Of a DNA stretch of 64,000 nt, positions 9,530 through 17,422 are shown one piece after another. The notes below the pieces were generated by a model that saw only the letters and a program-made list of their open reading frames with translations, was not told where the DNA came from and ran no database searches. Positions within the stretch are counted from its first letter, which is position 1, and each line of letters opens with the position of its first letter. Made by a program: the position numbers and the translations under genes. Where the stretch lies: positions 96,606 to 160,605 of the forward strand of contig PCUW01000067.1 of NCBI GenBank assembly GCA_002787775.1. Reading direction: 5' to 3'. The DNA is from Bdellovibrionales bacterium CG12_big_fil_rev_8_21_14_0_65_38_15. Lineage in GTDB: Bacteria; Bdellovibrionota; Bacteriovoracia; Bacteriovoracales; Bacteriovoracaceae.

Positions 9530-9873
9530 AAATGACATTAAAAGTAGTCGCTCTATTATTAGCAATTGGAGCCTCTGCACAAACAATTAAAAGCTATGCC
9601 GATGAGATTGCCAGCTTGCCAGAGTTAATAACTGAGCAAGAAACTGTACTCGTAAATCTTCTTAACAATGGAAAAGCAGAACTAAGAGAAGGCAACGAGC
9701 CACAAGTGGTATTAACAGAAGAAGAAAAGAAAGAGTTAATAATCAAAAACATGGTTCATTACATCCGACTAATCGAAGGAAAGGAAATCCTACTTGAAGA
9801 ATTGCAAAGGCAGCAGTTTCCAGACCTAGATATCAGAGGAATTTTAGAGGGAAGACAAAACCCAGGTATCTAA
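9526..9873 (+). CDS. Small exported protein of unknown function
   Basis: A 115-residue protein with a signal peptide (residues 1 to about 25, AQTIKSYADE at the probable cleavage region). The mature part is acidic and helical, contains no Cys and ends RQNPGI. I recognise no family. It overlaps the hydrolase gene by ATGA and is followed one base later by the methyltransferase, so it is translated as part of the signalling operon. It might be a signal precursor or a periplasmic partner of the kinase; nothing in the sequence decides. Confidence 0.6.
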   Translation: MKMTLKVVALLLAIGASAQTIKSYADEIASLPELITEQETVLVNLLNNGKAELREGNEPQVVLTEEEKKELIIKNMVHYIRLIEGKEILLEELQRQQFPDLDIRGILEGRQNPGI

Positions 9874-9874
9874 T

Positions 9875-10444
9875 ATGCTGATAACAGAAGCGATCAAAAC
9901 AGATTATAAGAAATATATTGGAAGCTTAATAATGATTAATTTCGCAAGTATTTCAATTACAAGATGGGCACAGTCAGGAGAGCTATTCTTTCTTGTGCTC
10001 TCATTTCGAGATTTGATTGCTTCCTATTTTTTTGCTAAACGACAAAATGCCGAGGTAAAATCGACAAAAACCATGGCCATAATCGCCTATATATCAAGTG
10101 GTCTTCCGTTACTCTATTTTTCAGCTCCCTTCGGATTAGAAATAAGACTTTATAGATTAATTGCAGACCTATTAACCATAGTTGGCTTTCTAATCGTTAC
10201 TTGGGCCACTATTGATTTAGGAACAAAACTTGGAGTTTCTCCTGCTAAACGCGGAACCAAGCAGACCAAAGGCTTATATCGCTTCATTGGTCATCCCATG
10301 TACCTCGGCTATGGTATAGCTCAACTAGGTTGGATTTTCATAAACAAATGGAATATTTATATTTACCTGACCTCGTTAGTATTATTTTTAATTCGCGCAA
10401 AATCAGAATCAAACTTGTTCGCAAAAGATGGAATGTCTAAATAA
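9875..10444 (+). CDS. Isoprenylcysteine/phospholipid methyltransferase-like membrane protein
   Basis: A 189-residue integral membrane protein with about five hydrophobic segments. The C-terminal signature TKGLYRFIGHPMYLGY, followed by a hydrophobic pair, is the S-adenosylmethionine-binding half of the ICMT/PEMT-like methyltransferase family. Bacterial members methylate lipids, isoprenylated compounds or unknown small molecules, so the substrate cannot be stated. It is the last gene of the signalling operon. The only other protein of this type in the window lies at the far left in the copper cassette. Confidence 0.75.
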   Translation: MLITEAIKTDYKKYIGSLIMINFASISITRWAQSGELFFLVLSFRDLIASYFFAKRQNAEVKSTKTMAIIAYISSGLPLLYFSAPFGLEIRLYRLIADLLTIVGFLIVTWATIDLGTKLGVSPAKRGTKQTKGLYRFIGHPMYLGYGIAQLGWIFINKWNIYIYLTSLVLFLIRAKSESNLFAKDGMSK

Positions 10445-10514
10445 AAATTCTCAAGTAATTACGATAATTTGCCGATTATTTGATGTAATTTCAACATAAA
10501 TAGTAAAGGCAAAT

Positions 10515-12581
10515 ATGAAGGCACAGGACGCTCATCTTCTAACATTTCTAGAAGGAAAAAAACAATTCCAAATACCAATCTATCAAAGAACTTATTCTTG
10601 GGGCATAAAGCACTGTGAAAAATTATTGATTGATATTCTAGCAGCGGGCGCAAAAGAACATTCTGAAGCACACTTCATTGGATCGGTTGTATATTTTCAA
10701 CCAGAAATTGTCACCACAACAGGTGTACCGAAATATTTAGTAATTGATGGTCAACAAAGATTAACAACTCTTACTTTACTTTTGACAGCTATTCGTGAGT
10801 TCCTTAACAAAAATGATAGCTCTGTTTTGAATGAAACTTCTTCAGATGAAATAAAAGATTCATATCTTTTTAATCCACACAAGAATGGCGAAGAAAAATT
10901 CAAACTTTTACTTACAAAAAAAGACAAGGAAACCTTGATAAAGCTACTAGATGGGGTTCCACTTGATGAGCATGCATCAAAACGAATAGAAGATAACTAC
11001 AATTTTTTTCTTGAGAAGATCACATCCGAAAATATTCAAACCATTTTCAATGGAATTCAAAAATTAATAATTGTTGATGCTGCCCTTGAATTTGGGAAGG
11101 ATAACCCACAACTAATCTTTGAAAGTCTCAACTCAACTGGCTTAGATTTATCACAGGCGGACTTGATACGAAATTTTATAATTATGGGGCAATCGAAAGA
11201 AGTCCAAGATAAAATATATGCTCAATCGTGGTATCCGATGGAACAATTATTCGGTGACAACATTGGGAAAATGACAGATTTCTTCAGGGACTATCTCACA
11301 ATAACAACGGGAAAAATTCCAAAATACGACAAAGTATATGAGTCATTCAAAGAATACATCAAGAGTTTGAAGGACTTCGATGTGCAAGAAAAGGCAAAAG
11401 AATTTTTGACTGTCGCAGGCTACTACACAAATTTTGCTCTAGGAAAAGAAACAGATAATGACTTAAAAATCCAATTTGCCGATTTGAGACATCTCAAAGT
11501 GGATGTCTCATACCCTTTGGTTCTATCTCTCTACGTCGATTACAAAAAAAACATGATGGAAAAATCAGACTTTTTATCCATGTTAAAAATGATCGAATCT
11601 TATGTTTTCAGAAGGGCCATATGTGAAATTCCTACAAACTCTATGAATAAAACGTTCTCTGTTTTTCATAAAGACATTAACAAAGAAGACTACTTTAACT
11701 CGTTTAAGGCAAAATTTCATTTACTTGAAAGCTACAAGAGATTTCCTAAAAATGAAGAATTTATTGAGTCTCTAAAGAAGAAAAACATATATAACTTCAG
11801 ATCCCGTTCATACTTACTTGGAAAGTTAGAAAACTTTGGAAGGAAAGAACCTGTCAACATTGAAGAGTATTCAATCGAGCATATTATGCCACAAACACTT
11901 AACCAAGAATGGAAAGAGGAACTTGGAAGTGAATGGAAAAGGGTTCATGAATCAAAGTTACATACAATCGGAAACTTAACTCTAACTGGCTATAATTCAG
12001 AGATGTCCAATAAACCATATAGAGAAAAGTTGAATGCTCCAAAAGGTTTTCAAAATAGCCCATTAGTATTAAACGAAAGTGTGAGATCAAAATCTAAATG
12101 GGACGAAACAGCAATACTGGAACGTGAAAATGAACTAACTAATAGAGCAATTGAAGTTTTTCAAAACTTCCCTATCAGTGAAGATATTCTTGATATTTAT
12201 CGAAAACCGAACAAAGATGACCAAAAAGAAGAATATGAAATTGAGCAGTTCCAGATGACTGATGAGATTTTTAATTGCTTCCAGAAAATAAGCCAAAGAA
12301 TTATGAATCTTGATCCACAAGTTACAGAGGAAGTAAAAAAGCTCTATATCGCTTATAAAGCTGACACAAATTTTGTAGACATAGTTCCCCAGAAAAAAAG
12401 ACTTTGGCTTACGATTAATATGGACATCGACCAAGTATATGACCCAAAAGGGCTTTGTGTTGATATCGCTGGCCAAGGAAAATGGGGAAATGGAAACGTC
12501 CGTTTATCTGTTAGCAAAGAATCAGATATTGATTATGCTATGGAAATAATAACTCAGTCTCTAGAAAATCAGCTTGATTAA
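10515..12581 (+). CDS. GmrSD-type single-chain restriction enzyme (DUF262-DUF1524)
   Basis: A 688-residue defence protein. The N-terminal DUF262 domain (GmrS-like ParB/NTPase fold) shows IPIYQRTYSW (about 18 to 27) and VIDGQQRLTTLTLL (about 77 to 90). The DUF1524 domain carries the HNH-like nuclease signature YSIEHIMPQTL followed by HTIGNLTL (about 455 to 495). The last 80 residues resemble the DUF5655 tail often joined to this pair. Proteins of this class cut DNA with modified cytosines and act as type IV restriction against phages. It has its own short upstream gap (10445 to 10514) and ends just before a terminator-like hairpin. It is cargo between the signalling and transfer operons. Confidence 0.88.
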   Translation: MKAQDAHLLTFLEGKKQFQIPIYQRTYSWGIKHCEKLLIDILAAGAKEHSEAHFIGSVVYFQPEIVTTTGVPKYLVIDGQQRLTTLTLLLTAIREFLNKNDSSVLNETSSDEIKDSYLFNPHKNGEEKFKLLLTKKDKETLIKLLDGVPLDEHASKRIEDNYNFFLEKITSENIQTIFNGIQKLIIVDAALEFGKDNPQLIFESLNSTGLDLSQADLIRNFIIMGQSKEVQDKIYAQSWYPMEQLFGDNIGKMTDFFRDYLTITTGKIPKYDKVYESFKEYIKSLKDFDVQEKAKEFLTVAGYYTNFALGKETDNDLKIQFADLRHLKVDVSYPLVLSLYVDYKKNMMEKSDFLSMLKMIESYVFRRAICEIPTNSMNKTFSVFHKDINKEDYFNSFKAKFHLLESYKRFPKNEEFIESLKKKNIYNFRSRSYLLGKLENFGRKEPVNIEEYSIEHIMPQTLNQEWKEELGSEWKRVHESKLHTIGNLTLTGYNSEMSNKPYREKLNAPKGFQNSPLVLNESVRSKSKWDETAILERENELTNRAIEVFQNFPISEDILDIYRKPNKDDQKEEYEIEQFQMTDEIFNCFQKISQRIMNLDPQVTEEVKKLYIAYKADTNFVDIVPQKKRLWLTINMDIDQVYDPKGLCVDIAGQGKWGNGNVRLSVSKESDIDYAMEIITQSLENQLD

Positions 12582-12589
12582 AATATATT

Positions 12590-12642
12590 AATATCGCACA
12601 ACTGCAACTCATAAATATCGCACGACATTTTTGTGCGATATT
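12590..12642 (+). promoter_or_regulatory. Three 9-base sites upstream of the conjugation promoter
   Basis: AATATCGCA occurs at 12590 to 12598 and 12614 to 12622, and TGCGATATT at 12634 to 12642. Centres are about 24 and 20 bases apart. The set matches that at 4181 to 4236 and ends 74 bases before the -24 element at 12716. Shared sites before two sigma-54 promoters suggest binding by the element's own NtrC-type regulator. Confidence 0.6.
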
Positions 12643-12650
12643 TTTTTTGC
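12613..12650 (+). terminator. Hairpin plus T-run after the GmrSD gene
   Basis: AAATATCGCAC and GTGCGATATTT form an 11-base perfect stem with a 9-base loop and run into eight T. It is a good intrinsic terminator for the restriction gene that ends at 12581. It is built from two of the three copies of the putative activator site, so it may serve both roles. Confidence 0.7.
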
Positions 12651-12715
12651 CTCTATTTCCCAATAATAAATCTATAACTATCTATTTTCTTTAGGAATAT
12701 TCTTTTTCTAAAAGT

Positions 12716-12731
12716 TGGCACAAGTTCAGCA
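12716..12731 (+). promoter_or_regulatory. Sigma-54 (RpoN) promoter of the conjugation operon
   Basis: TGGCAC-N5-CAGCA: the -24 GG is at 12717 to 12718 and the -12 GC at 12729 to 12730, again exactly ten bases apart. The -24 half is perfect and the -12 half keeps the essential GC. It lies 42 bases before the first small gene of the transfer operon, the same distance as at the signalling operon. Confidence 0.7.
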
Positions 12732-12773
12732 ATACATAAAACCAGAAACTAACTGAGAAACTCAGGGGGAAAT

Positions 12774-12941
12774 ATGGTTTTAAAAAAAATAAAAAAAATC
12801 GGCAGGAAAATCTTCATCACAATTCTTTCAAAAGCAAAGCACTTTTGGGTAGTCGCAAATCGCCCCATAAATACAGAAAGACTTGATGAAATAAGAGAAG
12901 AACAAAGAAAAATTCAATACTACTCAACTTTTAAACTTTAA
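12774..12941 (+). CDS. Small basic protein, first gene of the transfer operon
   Basis: A 55-residue frame starting ATG with CAGGGGGA five bases upstream. It begins MVLKKIKKIGRK, has a short hydrophobic stretch and ends in a charged, Arg/Glu/Lys-rich tail. No family is recognised. The strong ribosome site, the position just after the sigma-54 promoter and the 12-base gap to the next gene support a real gene. Confidence 0.5.
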   Translation: MVLKKIKKIGRKIFITILSKAKHFWVVANRPINTERLDEIREEQRKIQYYSTFKL

Positions 12942-12953
12942 AGGGAAAAAACA

Positions 12954-13292
12954 ATGGACGTTAAAGAAACCACATGGACACCAGAAAGAATGAAAAAACA
13001 TCTTGATGCCAAGGAAGCTCAGAAATATTTGAACAAGATTAACAATAAAAATATTAAGCGGTCTAAATATCCTCTAGAGATGCAAACCCTTGTTCGAGAA
13101 AAAGTCACCGAGCTACCATCAGAACAATTGGTCGTTATCTATCTGACTTTTTGGGAAAACCTTTGTGAATACGAAATCGCAAAAGAAATTAGAACCACAG
13201 TATCTAAAGTCATCAACATTAAGGAAAATGCCTTGCTTAGATTGAAAGAGCTAATGGCAGAAGAAAGCCAAAGGGAGTTATGTATCGCTTAA
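12954..13292 (+). CDS. Sigma-70 region 4-like helix-turn-helix protein
   Basis: A 112-residue protein whose C-terminal half (about 45 to 105) reads LPSEQLVVIYLTFWENLCEYEIAKEI and then KVINIKENALLRLKEL. That is the layout of sigma factor region 4: a helix, a helix-turn-helix and a final helix. No region 2 is present, so it cannot be a complete sigma factor. It may be a small activator or an anti-activator in the transfer operon. It lacks close upstream sites of its own and is probably made from the sigma-54 promoter. Confidence 0.6.
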   Translation: MDVKETTWTPERMKKHLDAKEAQKYLNKINNKNIKRSKYPLEMQTLVREKVTELPSEQLVVIYLTFWENLCEYEIAKEIRTTVSKVINIKENALLRLKELMAEESQRELCIA

Positions 13293-13348
13293 TTTAAAAC
13301 TTGGAATGTAAATGGCTAGTAAATTCTTAATAAATTTTGGAGTAATAA

Positions 13349-13690
13349 ATGGAAACAAATAAAACATTAAAAAACGAAACTTTTCAACTTTGGTGGTACG
13401 ACCAGCAAACAAACAAACACTATCCTGCTGGTGTTGCATTTCATGATGAACAATTTGGTGAATACAGATTGAAAATTGATATGCACCCTGAAAACCAATA
13501 CTTCCTAAAACCAATGGACTCAACAGATGAGCAAATCAACTATCGAGTCGAGGTAGTGATCAAGAGAAATGGAAAATTTCATCAGCGAAGACCTATTGGC
13601 GAAGGTCATAGTGGGCCTAGCACTAATGGGGATATTGTTATGAATCTTGGCCCATATACTAGAAAACTTCTACTAGGAGCAAAACAATAA
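13349..13690 (+). CDS. Hypothetical transfer-operon protein
   Basis: A 113-residue soluble protein with no signal peptide or membrane segment. It is rich in aromatic and His residues (FQLWWYDQQTNKHYPAG near the start) and predicted by eye to be mostly beta. I recognise no family. A GGAG ribosome site precedes its ATG and its stop overlaps the start of the pilin gene by one base, so it belongs to the conjugation operon. Confidence 0.55.
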   Translation: METNKTLKNETFQLWWYDQQTNKHYPAGVAFHDEQFGEYRLKIDMHPENQYFLKPMDSTDEQINYRVEVVIKRNGKFHQRRPIGEGHSGPSTNGDIVMNLGPYTRKLLLGAKQ

Positions 13691-14001
13691 TGAATAAATC
13701 TACTGCTTTTTCTGTATTTTTAATGGTTGGCTTAATTGGTGTAATGGCTTTCTTTCCAGAGTCAGCTTTTGCTCAGGTAATTGGAGGTGGATTTGAATCT
13801 AAGATGCAAGGACTAACCACTAAACTGATCACAGTTATTTTACCGCTTGTCAGTGTACTTGGATTAGTTTACGCCGTGATCTTGGCACTCACTGGTGATG
13901 GTGGAGCAAAGACAAGAATCATTATGGTAATTGTCTGTAGTGTCGTTGGGTTTATGGCCCCACACATTATCAGTTGGTTTCAATCAGCAGCAGGACAATA
14001 A
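13690..14001 (+). CDS. virB2: VirB2/TrbC-like conjugative pilin
   Basis: A 103-residue protein with a long signal peptide (cleavage near AFAQVI, residue 28) and two hydrophobic helices in the mature part (about 42 to 65 and 75 to 93) linked by a short polar loop containing GDGGAK. This is the VirB2/TrbC pilin form. Subunits would be assembled into the conjugative pilus. It is followed one base later by the VirB3-like gene, the usual order. Confidence 0.8.
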   Translation: MNKSTAFSVFLMVGLIGVMAFFPESAFAQVIGGGFESKMQGLTTKLITVILPLVSVLGLVYAVILALTGDGGAKTRIIMVIVCSVVGFMAPHIISWFQSAAGQ

Positions 14002-14002
14002 A

Positions 14003-14326
14003 ATGAAATTGAATCAATCTATAATCCATAGAAAGCTTGATTCTAAACTTAAGATCGTGGGCTTAGAAGTCCACGATCTTCTTTTCGTACTATTATTTGC
14101 TGCAATAATGAATCTAATTTTTGGACAAACAACTCTTGGCTTTTACCTTGTTTTTGTTGTCCCACTCTTAATGGCATTTGTACTCTTCATTACTAAGCGT
14201 AATAAAGCAGATGGATACTTGATCCATTTAATTAGATTTTATGTAGATTCAGGAAAGTATTCAGCAGGTATGAGAAGTAAAAACCATGAAGCAAAAAGGA
14301 TGAAAATATATGTATCAAAGCTTTAA
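14003..14326 (+). CDS. virB3: VirB3-like inner-membrane protein
   Basis: A 107-residue protein with two adjacent transmembrane helices (about 25 to 45 and 48 to 64) after a short cytoplasmic N-terminus beginning MKLNQSIIHRKL. VirB3 proteins have this size and layout and sit beside the VirB4 ATPase. The ATG at 14003 is chosen because it directly follows the pilin stop. The gene overlaps virB4 by 17 bases. Confidence 0.75.
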   Translation: MKLNQSIIHRKLDSKLKIVGLEVHDLLFVLLFAAIMNLIFGQTTLGFYLVFVVPLLMAFVLFITKRNKADGYLIHLIRFYVDSGKYSAGMRSKNHEAKRMKIYVSKL

Positions 14327-16727
14327 CGACAAATTACCATATTGGCATTTCGATGATGACTTGATGGTGTACGAGGATGGAAGTCTTGGGGTTGGATTCA
14401 GACTTAATGGGATCGACATAAATTGCACAACAAGTGAAAAAATAAACCTTATATCACAAAATATTGAACATCTTATTTCAGGTGCTCCTGAAGGTTTAAC
14501 TTTTCAAATATTTTATAAAGTATCGCCGGATTTTGAATCTGAAATTAATGCTCACGAACAGTTAAGCTCAACGTCTCCAACCATTTACAAAAATGTTAAA
14601 GCATCACGGGTTGAATTTTTCAGAAGTAATATGGAATTTGGGAATTATTTTAATACAGATATTTTTTTATTCTTACGAAGTGAGAAACACAAATACTCAA
14701 AACAGAAGTTTTGGGAAGCACAAAGGAAATATGAACAAATATTCAGGCATCAATACTTTAACTATAAGAAGACATTTAAACGTAACTGTAATCAAATAGA
14801 GAACTCTCTTAATTATTGTGGATTAAAGCCTCAAAAATTAACTCCAGCCGAATGGCATGAAATAGTTTTTGAATATTTCAATTTAGATAGAATCAAAAAA
14901 TTAGGATTGCCAAAGTATAGAGAAGACAAACTCTTGTTTTCCCCAAGCTTTTCAGAACAAGTTTTACAATCGGACTTATCCTTAAAAAAGGGCATATTAG
15001 AAGTTGATGGATTAAATTATAAGGTAATCACTCTTTCTTTATTACCTGAGGGGGTCACTTATTCTGCAATGATTCAAAATCTATTGAAACTTCCCTTTTA
15101 CTTTTACCTCACACAAGGAATTAAGATTGATGATCAAAAGAAAGAAATAGAAAAGCTTCAAATTCAAAGAAGACTAGCTCATTCTATGGCATCAGGAAGT
15201 AAAAACGTTAGCGATATTGAGTCAGAAAGCAAACTTGGTCAGATTGAAGAATTGATAAGAGAACTTTTAGAAGGCTCTGAAAAATTAGTGTCAATGGATT
15301 TAAACGTCATTATTTGGGATTCTTCCTTGGAAGAACTTGATAATAAATCAGATGCTGTGCTCAAAGCATTTAAATCTCTAAATCAGAGTGAAGGACTAAT
15401 TGAGATGCATCCAGTTCTTGACGCATTTATTGGTTCTGGGCCGGGCGTATGTCGAGGCCTAAGGCCCAAGAAGCTAAAAAGCTCAAATGCAGCTCATTTA
15501 CTACCTGCTTACGGAAATTGGAAAGGAAACAGCACTCCTGTTTGTCTACTGCCAACAAGAGACTATTCTTTGTTTTCACTCGACCCTTTCGCAAAAGAAC
15601 TACCTAATTGGAATGGTTTGATATTTGGAGGTTCTGGTGCAGGAAAAAGCTTCACCATTTGTCAGCTTATGCTCCAATTCTATGGGCAAAATCCCACACC
15701 AAAAATCGTATGGATTGACAATGGCGCTTCGTCCCAGAGACTTTTAGAGGTTCTAGATGGCGAGTTCATTGATCTAAACATTGATTCGAGTATCTGTCTA
15801 AATATGTTTGAGCTAGATGATTCTGAAAAGAAACCTACTACATCTAAAATTAAGCTAATCCTTGCTGCTCTTGAGTCAATCTTAAAAGATGATGATTCAA
15901 AAGGACTACCAAAGCGAGACAAGGCTTTACTTGAAGAGGCAATTTTTAAAACCTACGAAAACTGCAAAAAAATAAGTCCTACGCTAGGAGACTTCAAAAA
16001 AGTATTAGAAACACACTCTCATCCCGATATGAAAAAGTATGCTGAAATTTTGTATTCGTGGACGGGAAATACCGCATTTGGAAAGATGCTAGATGGTCAA
16101 AGCAATATTAAGCTGTCTAAAGATTTAGTGACAATTGAAATGAAAGGTCTTGATACTTACCCTGAGCTTCAGAATGTATTTTTACTTCTATTCACAGATT
16201 ATATAAAAAATGAAGCATCGAAGGATACTTCAAGGCCATATTTACTAATCATAGATGAAGCATGGAAGCTTTTTGAGACTCCAAGTGGTCTGTCATTTAC
16301 ACTAGAAGCTTACCGAACTTTTAGAAAGTTTAATGGTGGGATTTGGTGTATTAGTCAGAATTATAAAGACTTTCTTTCAAATCAAGATATTAAAAATGCT
16401 GTATTCCCTAATACGAGTAGCGTATTTATTTTGAGGCAAAGAAAAATTGATTGGGACGACTTCGGGAAGACGATGGATTTCTCCCTTGACGAAGTAGAAA
16501 CCATCAAGTCACTAGAATTGGTAAAAGGCGAATATTCTGAATTTTTGTATATGCAAGATGAAAACAAGATAATTTTACGTCTTATTCCTGACCCTCTTAG
16601 CTACTGGATTTGCACTACTGACGGCCACGACAAAGCAATGATCCAGAAAGTGAAAAATAAATTTCCAGATTTACCAACGATTGAAATTCTAAAAAAGATC
16701 GCATTTGATCCTAAGGAGGCATCATAA
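14310..16727 (+). CDS. virB4: VirB4/TraC-like type IV secretion ATPase
   Basis: An 805-residue cytoplasmic ATPase that powers pilus assembly and substrate transfer. Walker A GGSGAGKS lies near residue 440, Walker B is seen as LLIIDEAWKLF (about 648 to 658), and the C-terminal motif WCISQNYKDF is conserved in the family. The N-terminal half is the membrane-proximal TraC-type domain. Length fits VirB4. An AAAGGATG ribosome site precedes the ATG inside the virB3 gene. Its C-terminal codons contain AAGGAGG that may serve the next gene. Confidence 0.93.
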   Translation: MYQSFNDKLPYWHFDDDLMVYEDGSLGVGFRLNGIDINCTTSEKINLISQNIEHLISGAPEGLTFQIFYKVSPDFESEINAHEQLSSTSPTIYKNVKASRVEFFRSNMEFGNYFNTDIFLFLRSEKHKYSKQKFWEAQRKYEQIFRHQYFNYKKTFKRNCNQIENSLNYCGLKPQKLTPAEWHEIVFEYFNLDRIKKLGLPKYREDKLLFSPSFSEQVLQSDLSLKKGILEVDGLNYKVITLSLLPEGVTYSAMIQNLLKLPFYFYLTQGIKIDDQKKEIEKLQIQRRLAHSMASGSKNVSDIESESKLGQIEELIRELLEGSEKLVSMDLNVIIWDSSLEELDNKSDAVLKAFKSLNQSEGLIEMHPVLDAFIGSGPGVCRGLRPKKLKSSNAAHLLPAYGNWKGNSTPVCLLPTRDYSLFSLDPFAKELPNWNGLIFGGSGAGKSFTICQLMLQFYGQNPTPKIVWIDNGASSQRLLEVLDGEFIDLNIDSSICLNMFELDDSEKKPTTSKIKLILAALESILKDDDSKGLPKRDKALLEEAIFKTYENCKKISPTLGDFKKVLETHSHPDMKKYAEILYSWTGNTAFGKMLDGQSNIKLSKDLVTIEMKGLDTYPELQNVFLLLFTDYIKNEASKDTSRPYLLIIDEAWKLFETPSGLSFTLEAYRTFRKFNGGIWCISQNYKDFLSNQDIKNAVFPNTSSVFILRQRKIDWDDFGKTMDFSLDEVETIKSLELVKGEYSEFLYMQDENKIILRLIPDPLSYWICTTDGHDKAMIQKVKNKFPDLPTIEILKKIAFDPKEAS

Positions 16728-16738
16728 GACAAATTAAA

Positions 16739-17422
16739 ATGATAACTGTAAGTGTTCTGTTAGTCTTTAACAGCAATACGAGTTTTGCATTTTGGGGAGA
16801 TGGCGGTGCAGGATGGGCACAAATCCCCTACCTAGTAAAAATACTTGCTGAAAACATTAAGAGATATCAACAACTCAAAATGGCAATAGATACAGCAAAG
16901 CATGGGAACGACTATATAAAGTTAATTAATGCTGGCTTAGAGAATTCAATTGGCCTTTTAAACTCACTTCCTATTAAAGATGAGAAAATCTTAGGAGAAA
17001 TTAAAAATTTCCAAAAGGCCTTTAATACTATTCAAGAAGTTTACGGAGCTATTCCAAAATCAGATGAAGCCGCATTACAAATGCTTCATGATCAAACCGT
17101 TGCAGAAAGTATCAAAATGGCCACAAGGATTAAAGAATATGCAGAAAAACAGGAGGAAAATGCAACAAAAATATCTATTCAAAGCCGTAGTGCTTCACCA
17201 AAAGGAGCGGCGCGAATGAGTGCTGAAACCAACGCGAAAATCTTACATACATTGAATCAAATATTAAGGATCAATGGTCAGATTTTAAAACTTCAAGGTG
17301 AAAATCTAGCAATGCTCAATAAGGATGGAAAAGATAGTGTTGGCCATTTTAATAAAATTAATGGCGACATCAGAAAGAGTTTTAAATCATTTGACGGAAG
17401 TTTCAGTCTTCCCAAATTCTAA
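16739..17422 (+). CDS. virB5: VirB5/TrbJ-like secreted pilus-tip or assembly protein
   Basis: A 227-residue exported protein, mostly helical, with the TrbJ/VirB5 opening AFWGDGGAGWAQIPYLVKIL just after its signal peptide and long amphipathic helices afterwards. Starting at the ATG (16739) gives a signal peptide with no positive charge and no ribosome site. AAGGAGG at 16713 to 16719 instead points to an upstream non-AUG start, for example ATA at 16724, which would add RQIK ahead of the hydrophobic core. It is followed by virB6 with a one-base overlap. Confidence 0.75.
   Translation: MITVSVLLVFNSNTSFAFWGDGGAGWAQIPYLVKILAENIKRYQQLKMAIDTAKHGNDYIKLINAGLENSIGLLNSLPIKDEKILGEIKNFQKAFNTIQEVYGAIPKSDEAALQMLHDQTVAESIKMATRIKEYAEKQEENATKISIQSRSASPKGAARMSAETNAKILHTLNQILRINGQILKLQGENLAMLNKDGKDSVGHFNKINGDIRKSFKSFDGSFSLPKF

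Noticed and set aside
9526..9873. 115-residue exported protein as a prenylated peptide signal modified by the methyltransferase next door
   Set aside because: It has no Cys, so it cannot be a prenylcysteine substrate. A different signal role is still open.
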